Below, one piece after another: positions 11,701 through 19,731 of a stretch of 64,000 bases of DNA (positions are counted from its first letter, which is position 1; each line of letters starts with the position of its first letter). Under the pieces are notes generated by a model. That model was not told where the DNA came from. It searched no databases and saw only the letters and a list, made by a program, of their open reading frames with translations. Both the position numbers and the translations under genes were made by a program. Origin of the DNA: Sweltsa coloradensis (taxonomy: Eukaryota > Arthropoda > Insecta > Plecoptera > Chloroperlidae); contig JAMZAV010000359.1 of the NCBI GenBank assembly GCA_024449915.1, positions 124,001 to 188,000 of the forward strand. The letters are read 5' to 3'.

Positions 11701-12192
11701 AAGAATTTACTAAGTAGGGCCTAGGCTTACAAGGGGGTTAACTTACGCATGGAAGTTGAGATGGTAAGTAACAATATCGGCAATCGCTTGTGTATCGGCT
11801 GCAGAACCCGAACGGCAGCAGTAGATTGAGTCGGTGACCTTTGTAAGCTTATCAGTCACACGATTTGCTATATAGGCTCCAGTTGTTGTTCGAGAATCTG
11901 CACCAAGCACGACTCCACCATTGTATTCTACAGCCATAATGGAAGTCTGAAAATGAAAGTTAGGTTATGATGGCCTGAATGTTGCCGATTCATCACTGGG
12001 CATTCAGAGGCATTAGACAAAAGACCCAGGCTACTTTTTAAACTATCAAATATACTTTTCGAAAGATAGTAATTAAAAAGTAATGTGTTTTAAACTTACT
12101 CCCGTAGAATGTTCGGCTGTAAGCCAGTCAGGAACCATTGAATCTCCATAATTATTGGAAGTCATCATTCTAGATGAACCTACAAACGCCAT
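2586..12192 (-). CDS. PSMB6: Proteasome subunit beta type-6 (beta1, caspase-like)
   Basis: N-terminal-nucleophile threonine protease of the 20S core particle; beta1 cuts after acidic residues. Five coding exons join in frame (12100-12192, 11747-11946, 10111-10240, 7717-7861, 2586-2713; 696 nt, 231 aa; human PSMB6 is about 239 aa). The first 31 residues are the propeptide, ending in STG. The next residue, Thr32, is Thr1 of the mature enzyme. In mature numbering the catalytic Asp17 and Lys33 are present, and Arg45 (CCRSGSAAD) is the S1-pocket residue that gives beta1 its acidic specificity. [13 protein letters not shown] supplies the conserved Ser/Gly/Asp region near 129-166. The start is the first ATG of exon 1, directly before a splice-compatible frame. 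The gene is divergent from CDC37. Its introns are full of transposons and partial copies of its own exons 3 and 4. Identification is confident. Confidence 0.96.
3010..4126. mobile_element. Inner hAT transposon, internally deleted
   Basis: The ends are CAAGGCCGTACGCAG and its inverse CTGCGTACGGCCTTG. Perfect 8-bp target duplications TTCCGTGG flank them at 3002-3009 and 4127-4134. G- and C-homopolymer runs sit just inside the TIRs. At 1117 bp it is too short for a full hAT transposase and keeps only an N-terminal fragment. Confidence 0.85.
3227..3910 (+). pseudogene. hAT transposase N-terminal fragment (TTF-type)
   Basis: An open frame to 3616 ends [10 protein letters not shown]...LIEKPWI, like the start of the TTF-type zinc-finger region in hAT/ZMYM-like transposases. 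After a frame change, about 3710-3790 encodes [20 protein letters not shown], which matches the next conserved block (WLVYS, CKFC). An in-frame stop follows. The DDE catalytic and dimerisation regions are absent, so it is dead. It sits wholly inside the inner hAT element. Confidence 0.7.
5040..5275 (+). repeat. Dispersed repeat E, copy 1
   Basis: Shares long stretches with 61135-61800, including TAGCTCAAAATATTGGTAGA, TTTGTACCTCAGGGGCCAG and AGACAGCCCTG. The family is not recognised. This copy lacks the insertion found in the other and so shows the pre-insertion state. Confidence 0.6.
5514..6300 (+). repeat. Unclassified dispersed repeat G (AAACGCTTAAG...)
   Basis: Begins ACTAGGAAAACGCTTAAGTC and ends with direct TCGCTACGC units after an A-rich tract. 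Internally it repeats a roughly 150-bp motif around AATCATTA, CGATTTTTATGAGAAAT and a phrase ending AAACAGACAAAAATAC. Relatives occur at 30966-32290 and, in pieces, near 34283 and 44755. I do not recognise the superfamily; a non-autonomous DNA element or SINE-like unit is possible. Confidence 0.55.
7041..7716 (-). repeat. Tandem array of PSMB6 exon 4 ends (period 127 bp)
   Basis: Two extra copies (about 7436-7572 and 7573-7699) repeat the last 55 or so bases of exon 4, its GTAAGT donor and about 70 bp of flank, directly beside the real exon end. A further flank-only piece lies at about 7041-7083. The copies lack the upstream exon part and an acceptor; the homology breaks at a run around CCCCCGG. 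The first copy carries a small internal insertion. Confidence 0.85.
7086..7433. mobile_element. Tc1/mariner-type MITE with TA duplication
   Basis: Terminal inverted repeats start TACCTTGTGTCGACCCAAGT, are identical for about 31 bp and are recognisable for about 44. TA dinucleotides flank both ends. The neighbouring tandem copies at 7571 and 7698 preserve the uninterrupted target AACTAGTTTTC, so the insertion boundary is directly visible. There is no transposase, so it is non-autonomous. Confidence 0.88.
7717..7861 (-). CDS. PSMB6: PSMB6 coding exon 4
   Basis: Starts VYSIPLGGM after a GTGCAG acceptor and runs through [16 protein letters not shown] to VTN plus one base at GTAAGT. The last 55 or so bases and the donor recur in a tandem array just downstream. 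Confidence 0.94.
7995..8398. mobile_element. hAT-like MITE
   Basis: The ends read GGGGATGCACA and, inverted, TTAGGGATGCACA. They are flanked by the 8-bp direct repeat TTTAAATT at 7987-7994 and 8399-8406. The subterminal DNA is rich in ATCGAT/ATTATCGA words on both sides. It lies in PSMB6 intron 3. Confidence 0.7.
8780..9326 (-). mobile_element. MITE family A, copy 1
   Basis: Related in reverse orientation to 21261-21778 and 54348-54886. Imperfect long inverted arms include GGTTGTTGTTGGTCGAGGTC on both sides, and the outer ends are CTATTCAGTAA and ATTCTATAACT. A 6-bp direct repeat TGTGCC flanks it. It is more diverged than the other two copies. No transposase seen. Confidence 0.65.
9397..9545 (+). 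repeat. Repeat H, diverged 5' copy
   Basis: A tRNA-like box B (GGTTCAAATCC) is followed by GGAAGCCCCCTTACTGGTTG, as in the two better copies at 9545-9894 and 18893-19185. It lies directly upstream of the second copy in the same orientation, giving a near-tandem pair. Confidence 0.55.
9545..9894 (+). mobile_element. Repeat H with tRNA-like head and hammerhead end
   Basis: The start has tRNA-like control boxes (TGGCCGAGC and GGTTCGAATCC). The body is shared with 18893-19185. The right edge coincides with the cleavage triplet of a hammerhead motif, after which the sequence switches to a duplicated PSMB6 exon fragment. A SINE-like or Penelope/retrozyme-related non-autonomous element is possible. 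The family is not recognised. Confidence 0.6.
9858..9900 (+). ncRNA. Hammerhead ribozyme motif (type I-like)
   Basis: The conserved core is complete. CTGATGA at 9865-9871 is followed by stem II (GTCC, loop CAGAA, GGAC), then GAAA at 9885-9888, a minimal stem III ACGCGT and the cleavage triplet GTC ending at 9894. Such short palindromic stem III helices are known from dimeric hammerheads in Penelope-like and other animal retroelements. Stem I does not pair with the present right flank. In the related copy at 19.1 kb the flank does pair (ATCTGC with GTGGAT), but the core there is mutated. Whether this copy is active is doubtful. Confidence 0.7.
9892..10020 (-). pseudogene. PSMB6: Partial duplicate of PSMB6 exon 3
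   Basis: About 125 bp nearly match 10091-10215, covering the 3' two thirds of exon 3 and its donor flank. The Trp codon of AGWD is TGA here, a short insertion changes the end, and the acceptor half is missing. It cannot replace exon 3. It begins exactly where the hammerhead repeat ends. Confidence 0.88.
10111..10240 (-). CDS. PSMB6: PSMB6 coding exon 3
   Basis: After a TTCCAG acceptor it completes an Ala codon and encodes [16 protein letters not shown] and then AGIIVAGWD. It ends CAG|GTGGGT in phase 0. A mutated partial copy lies downstream at 9892-10020. Confidence 0.94.
10340..10648. repeat. G/C-tract palindromic element(s)
   Basis: TTGGGACCACC at 10500 returns inverted at 10638-10648, enclosing G7C9 and C-rich tracts (MITE-like, about 149 bp). 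The upstream part, AAAAGTAGGTTAGGGGG, recurs inverted near 10600 and again at 49268, so this is a family. Nothing coding. Confidence 0.5.
10649..11746. other. PSMB6 intron 2, remainder
   Basis: Intron sequence with no recognisable element or exon. Short open frames are not conserved in character. Confidence 0.5.
11747..11946 (-). CDS. PSMB6: PSMB6 coding exon 2
   Basis: Begins after a TTTTCAG acceptor with TSIMAVEY and carries Thr1, Asp17, Lys33 and Arg45 of the mature numbering. It ends two bases into a codon at GC|GTAAGT. Confidence 0.95.
12100..12192 (-). CDS. PSMB6: PSMB6 coding exon 1
   Basis: Encodes the 31-residue propeptide, starting [10 protein letters not shown] and ending AEHSTG. 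It ends in phase 0 at a GTAAGT donor. The catalytic threonine is the first codon of the next exon. Confidence 0.93.
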
Positions 12193-12608
12193 TTTCCGCA
12201 CTAGTGTGAAGTTTAGCTAAACAAAAACGAAACAATGAGCCGATAATCAGAACGACAACCTCAAACATTAAAGGTCCCTAGCATAGGCCTACTGTAAAGA
12301 AAATACGGAATTTATTTGTTTGTTTTTTTTGCCCTGTTTAATAATTGACTTGATATTTGTAATTTTAATTTCAATTACATGTTTAATGGACATTAAAATA
12401 AACAGGAAGTTATTTTTTAATTAAAAAAATAAATTAAAATCAAACTGTGCTGCCTTTGTTATGGCAACAATGAAAATTTTGGCCTCGCCAGGCTTACCAG
12501 AATTTTCCATCACATTGGAGAAAAATCGCCCACTCTCCCAAGTTTAGTTTGTTGTTTAAGATCTGTAGGTATTTATTTAGTATACATTCTTGTTGATGGG
12601 AGATTAGA
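12193..12608. promoter_or_regulatory. Divergent PSMB6/CDC37 promoter region
   Basis: Only 416 bp separate the two start codons, which point away from each other, so both promoters and 5' UTRs must lie here. No TATA box is evident at a convincing distance. An imperfect RFX-like palindrome, TTGTTATGGCAAC, lies at 12457-12469. Shared regulation is an inference from spacing only. Confidence 0.7.
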
Positions 12609-12641
12609 ATGGTCGACTATAGTAAGTGGAAAGACATTGAG
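12609..12641 (+). CDS. CDC37: CDC37 coding exon 1
   Basis: Eleven codons, [11 protein letters not shown], ending phase 0 at GTAAGA. The start is fixed by the family's invariant MVDYS. Confidence 0.93.
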
Positions 12642-15600
12642 GTAAGAATGAACAAAAATATTCAATAATAAAATATCTAAATGGGCTAGAACCAAGTAGG
12701 GCTAGGCCTAGGCCTAGGGCCCCTAGCTAGCTATAATTTAATTTTTGTTTGGCATAGGCCCTAGCCTAGGTCCTAGTCCTCCTAGGCCTAGGCCTAGCCC
12801 TACCTCCTGTCATTTATTATGTTTATGAAACATCCTTATAGTAGGCCCAGCCTGGAACTTCTTCGGTTCATTGGCCCCCCCCCCAAAAAAAAAACTAGCC
12901 TAGGCGCTAGCCTAGGCCTAGGGGCACTTCTTTACCTGGGGGGGTCCAACTTTTCAACAACGATTTTTTGCAACGTTTTCAAAAAAATACTCTACCTACC
13001 AAACCTTTAACGTTGCTATTTTAAATATGAAGTACTTTAAACGACAAAGGACTTTCGTTTAAAATAGCGACGTTAAAGGTTTTGAAGTTTTTTTTTTAAT
13101 TTAACAGCAAAAAATCGTTGTTGAAAAGTTGGACCCCCCCAGGTAAAGAAGTGCCGCCTGGGCTAGGCCCTACAAAAACTTTAACGTTCTAGTAGGGCCT
13201 AGGCTAGGCTAGGCCCTACAAAAACTTTAACGTTCTATTTTAAATGTAAAGGACATTCGACCGAATAGGAGTTTTGCAAAAAATAACAACGTTAAAGGTT
13301 TTGTAGTTGCAATAATAGTTTTACGCAATACTAAAAAGCATGAAAAAAAACAAGGAAAAACAAGTGGTTTTTTTTTTTTGTGTGTGTGTGTGGGGGGGGG
13401 GGGGCATGAACCAAACAAGTTCCCCTAGCCCTAGGCCCTAGCTTCTCAGAGGCCACTCTAGCCTAGCTAGGCAAGGCTACGTCCTTTGTGTAGGCTAGCT
13501 ACTCGGCTATCATCATCTGTTGCCACGTCCAACTCTGCGTTGGGTCGGCATCGAAGATAGGCTAGGCCTAGGCCTCTCTATCTTCTTCTGTCCTGCCACC
13601 ACTCCTCTCCTTCCACCACATTCCAGACTCCTCCTTGCTGTTCCACATCTTTTCCCATCGGCCTACTATTCTGCCATTGTTGTCGTGGTCTGCATGATGA
13701 AAGTAAGGTAAAAATGCTGTGTATGCCTACCGCCTCGTGAAGAGAAAAATATTTCAGTCGTAAAAAGTGCATTGGCCTATAGGCTGTGTTATACCTTAAT
13801 CCACCTGTAGTAACTGTTTCCAACAACCGCATGTCCAAAGGGTAAGTATTTTTCAATTTTTATGTCATTTCAATTGTCCTTTTTATCCTTGTCATCTTGC
13901 TCTTGGTTGAAGTGTGTATGCCTACTGTAACGCATCAGGCCATTGAAGCATGGTTGCCAACTGTCAATTTAGCGGAGGTGGGGGGGGGGGGGGGGTAGGT
14001 GAAACTCTTTTTCGGTTGAAAGTCCTTTATACCGGTACTTCAAATACCTAGCAATGTTAAAGGTTTTGTGTTTTTTTTCTGTTTTCAGTTTTCATGTAGG
14101 CTATTTTGGTTATTTTTAAAAAACATGAAGATTTTATTTTGGACCCCCCTCCCCTCTCCCCCCACAACCAAACAAGTTCTTCAGTTAGGGCCTACCAATG
14201 TTGGTACTTGACACTTTACTCTAACTAGTGTGGCTCGTTGGTCTTGTTGTTAGCGTATCTGCTTACCAATGCAGAAGGTCCAGGGTTCGATTCCCGCCAA
14301 AGTCAGAAGTTTTTTAACTTCTGATTTGGACTTAAGTCCATCAGTTCTTGTCTTAGAAGTTTGTAAACGGTGACTTTGGAGCCGTCCTAGCAACGAAGCA
14401 CATAATAAATTCAGAGTTGTGCTGAATCGGCCTTGTTGATTCTGGCGTTAATCCGCGGGTGTTCGCACTGTCCATACCACTGATTGCTATATTTCCTATT
14501 TAAAATATATCGATCTTTGGTTGGTTATCGCTCACTCGTCGATTGCGTCGGGGCCTACAGGGTTGGCTTGGTCGCTTTGATTTAAAGTCCCCCACTGAAA
14601 ATCAGTTATATATAACCAGAGTGGGTAGACTCTAAATACAATTTATTTGTTTATTTATTTATAATTATTTATTTATTACTAAGTAGTTAAGCTTTACAGC
14701 TGCTTGCTGTTCGCACACTATAGCCTAAAGAAGATCATTTTATGATACGTAACAATTACTAGATCTAGATAGATAGAGATAGTCTGTATGTTTGTTGTAC
14801 AATGGGTTACAAAGGACAAAAAATGTATTTATTTAAAATTTACGTTTATTCCGCTCTCGGGTTTAAAGCCAATCCCGAACAGCAATGTGAATGGTAGTTA
14901 GGCCTATGCTAAAAAGACCATGCCTTCTGAGTTGATAACATTTTATAATTTCAGATTTCTGACGACGAGGATGAAACCCATCCAAATATTGATACTCCTT
15001 CCCTATTTCGATGGCGACATCAAGCTAGGGTCGAGCGGATGGAAGAACAAAAAAAGGAGAAAGAAGATTTTGAGAAATTAAAACAAAAGTAAGGCTTTTG
15101 TCCAAAAGAAATTTTGTAGGCCTGGGGATGTGAAAAAGCCTTTAAAATCCTAAATGTTTAACCTCGTTTCAAAACGCTGTTTAAACATTGGTACACTCCC
15201 CCCCCCCCTAATTTACCCCTGCGCTCACATTAAAATGATGATTTTGTTGCATTCTCTTCAACGCATTATTAGCCTTCTCCACCCCCCACTCCCCTCTCAT
15301 GCGCGAGTAGGGATATTGAGGGGCTGGGCCAAAGGACGAGACTGTTACCGACTTGCCGGGTGGCAAGCACTTAGTTTTCATTTATTTTCAGTCCACTGAC
15401 ATCATGACGTGTGCATAGCACATGGGACAAATTACAATTAGGCCTAATACATAAGTTACTATGATAATTACAATAATACAAAATATGAATAACAATGCTA
15501 ATGCATTTGTTAGTTAGGTACCGGTATCAATTCACCCGTCGGCAGTGCGGACTTGTCTAGTGTTTCGCAGCTGCGACATATTATATACAGTCAAAGGAGG

Positions 15601-18600
15601 TCGCCGAACTTGATTAACCATGCATTACGCGTTATAACTGAAACTTCCGGGAAAACTACGGCAAAACTAGCATATCATGCCTATTTTGAGGCCCACATTC
15701 GTTATGGAATATCACTGTGGGGTAATTCATCTCAGTCTCTCCAATTATTTGTGATTCAAAAAAGGGCGGTAAGGATATTAGCTGGAATTGGATATATAGG
15801 GATTCTTGTAAACCTGCATTTAAGAACTTAAATATTCTTACTCTTCCAGGTCTTTACATTTATGAAGTTTTAGCTCTGATAATTAAAAATAGGAATCAAA
15901 TGCCACTAAATAACTCCATACATATACTCAATACTAGACAAAAGGACAATTTCCATATATACCAGCTGTACGTACTTCTAAATGTAAAAAATAAAAATGG
16001 TTCTTATATGGTAATAAAACTTTTTAACTGTTTGCCAAAAGAAATCATGAACATTTCAGAAATAAATAAATAATTTCAATTCCATAAAACTATACCTAAT
16101 AAATGGTGTATTTTATAATGCGGATGATTTTATAAGGAGTGGAAACAGACAAGTAAGGTAGGCTACGATTTTTATTATCTTACAGGACTTTTATTTGTAG
16201 GCCTACCGTATTTGGGCCTATTCATTCTGTAAATGTTTGAACTTATACTATCATTGCTATTACCGGTATGTTATGTGTATGCCTATGTGTATGTTATGTG
16301 TTTGTATGTTATATGTTATGTACATTTACATATTGTGTTGATAGGCCTATATTTAAATTTAGGATGACAAATCCTATACTTTTGTACTTATGTGAAGTCT
16401 TTGGATGCTAATAAAAATGAAATGAAATGAAATGTACTTGAGATTACAAAGCACGTTTATATAAAACTAAAACATTTAAACTCTAAATGCGCAATTTTAA
16501 ACGACTCATCCCAAGTAGGGCCATGTAGCCACTGTAAGATGATACCCTACTGATGCTGAACATTTCAATCAAAGTTGTTTTCAAATTTTGTTTTATGGTA
16601 CCGGTACCTAGCTTGCTAGGTCTAAAAGTCTAAAAGTAGGCCTATGTGTAGGTAGTAAATTAATCAAATTATGTTTACATTTTCTTTAGCAATGAAAAGA
16701 AATTAAAGGAAACTAAAAAGAAACTATTGGAGACTGAGAAGCAAGAAGATTTAGGTGTATTGAAAAAAGCTCTTGAGGACCTTGAGCTAGAAGCGAGTAA
16801 GATAAAGAGTAAAGAAGAGGAACTGCAAAAGAAGGAGAAGGTATAGTAGGCCTATACGATAAATAAATAAATAATAAATAAATTTTATTTAGAGTCTACC
16901 CACTCAGTTATATAACTGATTTTCAGTGGGGGACTTTAAATCAAAGCGACCAAGCCAACCTTGCAGGCCCCGACGCAATCGACGAGTGAGCGATAACCAA
17001 CCAAAGATCGATATTTTTAATAGGAAATATAGTAATCAGTGGTATGGACAGTTGCGAACACCCGCGAATCAACGCCAAGATCAACAAGGCCGATTCAGAA
17101 CAACTCTGAAATTTATTATGTGCTTCGTTGCTAGGACGGCTCCAAAGTCACCGTTTACAAACTCCTAAGATAAGAACTGATGGACTTAAGTCCAAATCAG
17201 AAGTTAAAAAACTTCTGACTTTAGCGGGAATCGAACCCTGGACCTTCTGCATTGGAAGCAGATACGCTAACCACAAGACCAACGAGCCACCCAAACTTGA
17301 TGAGCTTGCTGATCAGTAGTTCCAAAGTAGTCAATTCTAATGAGCACTGGTTGGCAAAATTTTGCTGCAAAAGTATTTTAGACTAGGTTTAGCTATTAAA
17401 TCTTTTCCATTTTCAGACAACACCTTGGAACGTAGACACAATAAGCAAGTCGGGCTTCACGAAGACGGTGATAAACCCGAACGCCTTCCGCAAAGATGAC
17501 GACAACCTCACCGACGAAGAGCGCGAACAACTTATGAAGCAGTTTGTCAAAGACAACGAGAAGAAACTGAAGGAGTTCGGCATGCTTCGGCGCTACGACG
17601 ATAGCAAGCGTTTCCTGACCGACAATCAACAGCTTGTCTCGGAGAACACGGCCAACTATCTGGTCATCTGGTGCATCAACCTCGAGATGGAAGAGGTAGG
17701 CACAACCTCACACTTATGCTAGCTTGGATAGCTATGTAGGCATACCCCTAGTGTATATTATCATCCCAAATATAAGACAAACTTTTGTCTCAAAATGTCA
17801 CCTTGTCTTATACTCATGCACCAATTTTTTTTACAAATGGTGTAATGTACAACTTCTACTTTGCTGTCTTTGAGCCACTGCCGTGACCATGAAATGTAAT
17901 TCAATTAGGCTATTAAGATCACAGTGATGTTTTTAAGGAAATAGGCCTAAAGCGATTCAACAAACTTATGAGAGGGTGGGTTTTTAAAGTTAAGCCCAGG
18001 GCATAACTCTATTGTCAAATAGTAGTTCATGTTTGTAGGCCTATGTATTATCTGTCCAGCACGGATTTGTCCTCCCCACATCCCCTCGGCTATAGTGGCA
18101 CAACGACCTAACATTTATAGCTGGGATTATTCCTCTCTTACGTAGAAACACGAGCTGATGGGCCACGTCGCCCACCAGTGCATCTGCATGCAGTACATCC
18201 TGGAGCTGTCCAAACAACTCGAAGTGGACCCGCGTGCGTGCGTCGGATCCTTCTTCTCGCGCATCCAGGTGGCCGACGCCGAGTACAAGACCTCGTTCGA
18301 CGAGGAACTGCGCTCGTTCAAGGAGCGCATCGAGAAGAGGGCGGTGGAGAAGATCGCAGAGGCGGTGAAGGAGGCGGAGGAGACGGAGAGAGAGGAGAGG
18401 CTGGGGCCGGGAGGACTGGACCCGGTTGAGGTGTTCGAGTCGCTGCCAGACGTGAGTGTTTGTCAGCGTAGTGAACGTAGCAAAGACTTTGGTTTGACTA
18501 CCATGAGAAAAATAGCTTTGTTGTGTTTGTTTGTCTATATTTTGTTCTCTCTACAAGAAGCTGCTAATCCAATGTTGATCAAATTTAAAATTTTGTAATC

Positions 18601-19731
18601 AGGTGTACTATGCAGATTATGTAAGGACGGAGTACAGGACAGACGCCACCTGCTTTATGTGCTAAATTGAAGAAAGCGATTGAAAAAATGCTAGAGGGAC
18701 GTGGACAGTAATGTAAGGGAGGCATGTCTACTAGTCAGCTAATAATGTAGATAGGGGCACAGGAAAACAATAATTTTCAAAAGACCAACATCTTTTTCTT
18801 TGGAAGGAAGAGGGGGTATGGGGGCTTTGGGCGTTGTTCTGTTCTGTCTTTTGACTTGGTTTTATAGTGGATCTTATATATATTGATTGTCCATACTCCA
18901 AGGGTCCTGGTTCGAATCCAGGGTGAGTCATGGATGTTTTGTCTCCCGAGCACTAGAGTTGGGAGGAAAGCCCCCTTACTGGTTGTGCTGACGGTGTGGC
19001 TCAGTATGAATGGTGTGTGAAGTAACCTTGCTGATGATGACAACATGCATGCAGAATTTGCTTCTTGCGTGGCCCAACCACAGGTTTGGTTATGTGTTGT
19101 GAGTTTTCTTTTGTTTGCATGTAATTAGCCGATTTTTAGTGGCCACCATCTGCCTGGCGAGTCCCAGAAGGACAAAACGTGTCGTGGATTAAGGTTACAA
19201 CTTTAAATTAGCTGCAGTTGTCATCAGCAGGTGAAAAACTTTGACGCCCCCAGCCCTTCATGGTTGGGATTTGTGTTCTCTTTGCTTTCCCAACCTGTCA
19301 ACCCTCCATTAAAAGTCATACTCATACTCATAGAGTCATACATGGAGTCATACTCCATTAAAATACGTAGGTCTAGGGCCTACTTGTTTTTAATTAGGTA
19401 CCGGTACCTATCTATTTATTGTTGACAATTCCAATGTTATTAATGCAATATAAGCACCAAAACGGAAGCTTGGGCCTATAAAGTATTAAGAACTGCGTGT
19501 GCATTTTGTTTTTACCATAAATTCTACTTCCAGATCTTGAAGCAATGCTTTGAGTCGCAGGACATACCACAACTTCAAGAGGCCATTGCCGCCATGCCCG
19601 AGGCAGATGCAATCTACCACATGAAACGCTGCGTTGATTCCGGCCTGTGGGTTCCCGAGGGAGGGAAGAAGTCGACCGGAGAGGCCGCTACAGGACTCGA
19701 AGACCAGCCCAGAACAGAAGAGGACGCTTGA
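12609..19731 (+). CDS. CDC37: HSP90 co-chaperone Cdc37
   Basis: Cdc37 recruits protein kinases to HSP90 and slows its ATPase; it is cytosolic. Six exons join in frame (12609-12641, 14955-15088, 16690-16840, 17417-17695, 18146-18451, 19534-19731; 1101 nt, 366 aa; human 378). The start [11 protein letters not shown] followed by [18 protein letters not shown] is the diagnostic N-terminus and keeps Ser13, the CK2 site needed for kinase binding. Residues about 35-120 form a Lys/Glu-rich coiled coil. The middle part, with [18 protein letters not shown] and [13 protein letters not shown], is the HSP90-binding domain. The C-terminus has the [14 protein letters not shown] helix and an acidic tail. Introns 1-5 hold SINEs, a LINE fragment and palindromic elements. 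Identification is confident. Confidence 0.96.
12650..12920. repeat. AGGCCT-rich tract
   Basis: Dense overlapping TAGGCCTAGG / CCTAGCCTAGG words inside CDC37 intron 1. Similar tracts occur at 13190-13215, 13425-13575, 55010-55165 and 55830-55970. It looks like a low-complexity expansion of a common genomic word. Confidence 0.7.
12921..13155. mobile_element. Palindromic element, family D
   Basis: The left arm has GGCACTTCTTTACCT then AACTTTTCAACAACGATTTT; the right arm is its inverse. The centre is a second hairpin of TTTAACGTTGCTATTTTAAA type. Related centres occur at 13165-13310 and 48955-49070 and weakly at 14000-14070. A foldback/MITE-like element without coding capacity. Confidence 0.65.
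13372..13405 (+). repeat. Poly-T/(TG)n/poly-G low-complexity run
   Basis: Consecutive T, TG and G runs; a simple sequence. Confidence 0.85.
14229..14680 (+). mobile_element. tRNA-derived SINE family 1, copy 1
   Basis: The tRNA-like head is GTGTGGCTCGTTGG, with a D-arm/box A region, an anticodon arm CTGC...GCAG and box B GGGTTCGATTCCC. The body contains AAGTTTTTTAACTTCTGA and CACTGATTGCTATATTTCCT. The 3' end reads CAGAGTGGGTAGACTCTAAA, then a (TTTA)n tail. Nearly the same as 62233-62659 and, inverted, 16855-17291. The pol III type 2 boxes fit a SINE. Confidence 0.88.
14955..15088 (+). CDS. CDC37: CDC37 coding exon 2
   Basis: After TTTCAG it encodes [13 protein letters not shown] (with Ser13) and [15 protein letters not shown], ending two bases into a codon at GTAAGG. 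Confidence 0.95.
15540..16437 (+). mobile_element. CR1/Jockey-like LINE, 3' fragment
   Basis: A frame from about 15553 encodes [20 protein letters not shown], then [10 protein letters not shown] and, after a frame change near 15800, [20 protein letters not shown] and NCLPKEI. These are the conserved region C-terminal to the reverse transcriptase of CR1/Jockey-type LINEs. It ends with an (ATGAA)n-type tail at 16413-16434, the same tail type as the LINE at 54.3 kb. It is 5'-truncated and disrupted, in CDC37 intron 2. Confidence 0.75.
16690..16840 (+). CDS. CDC37: CDC37 coding exon 3
   Basis: After CTTTAG it completes an Asn codon and encodes a Lys/Glu-rich coiled coil ([15 protein letters not shown]). 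It ends phase 0 before GTATAG. Confidence 0.92.
16855..17291 (-). mobile_element. tRNA-derived SINE family 1, copy 2 (inverted)
   Basis: Reverse-complement counterpart of 14229-14680: the tail AAATAAATAAATAA is at the left, the tRNA-like head with box B GGTTCGATTCCC at the right. It lies in CDC37 intron 3, opposite in orientation to the copy in intron 1. Confidence 0.88.
17417..17695 (+). CDS. CDC37: CDC37 coding exon 4
   Basis: Starts [20 protein letters not shown] after TTTTCAG and ends [14 protein letters not shown], phase 0. GC-rich against its surroundings. Confidence 0.95.
18146..18451 (+). CDS. CDC37: CDC37 coding exon 5
   Basis: Starts [15 protein letters not shown] after CGTAG and carries [10 protein letters not shown] and a long charged helix. 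It ends VFESLPD|GTGAGT, phase 0. Confidence 0.95.
18893..19240 (+). mobile_element. Repeat H, copy 3
   Basis: From box B (GGTTCGAATCC) to CCACCATCTGC it matches 9605-9864 closely. The hammerhead core is decayed (CTGGCGA, GACAAAA). Unlike the 9.8 kb copy, it continues past the cleavage triplet with GTGGATTAAGG and TTAGCTGCAGTTGTCATCAG, which recurs at about 35447-35490. It lies in CDC37 intron 5. Confidence 0.65.
19534..19731 (+). CDS. CDC37: CDC37 coding exon 6 (terminal)
   Basis: Starts [18 protein letters not shown] after TTCCAG, carries [17 protein letters not shown] and ends EEDA with TGA. Confidence 0.95.
   Translation: MLKQCFESQDIPQLQEAIAAMPEADAIYHMKRCVDSGLWVPEGGKKSTGEAATGLEDQPRTEEDA

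Noticed and set aside
16855..17291. tRNA gene in the SINE 1 heads
   Set aside because: Box A and box B are present but the acceptor stem does not pair, and the unit continues into a shared 430-bp body with an A/T tail in several copies: a SINE, not a tRNA gene.
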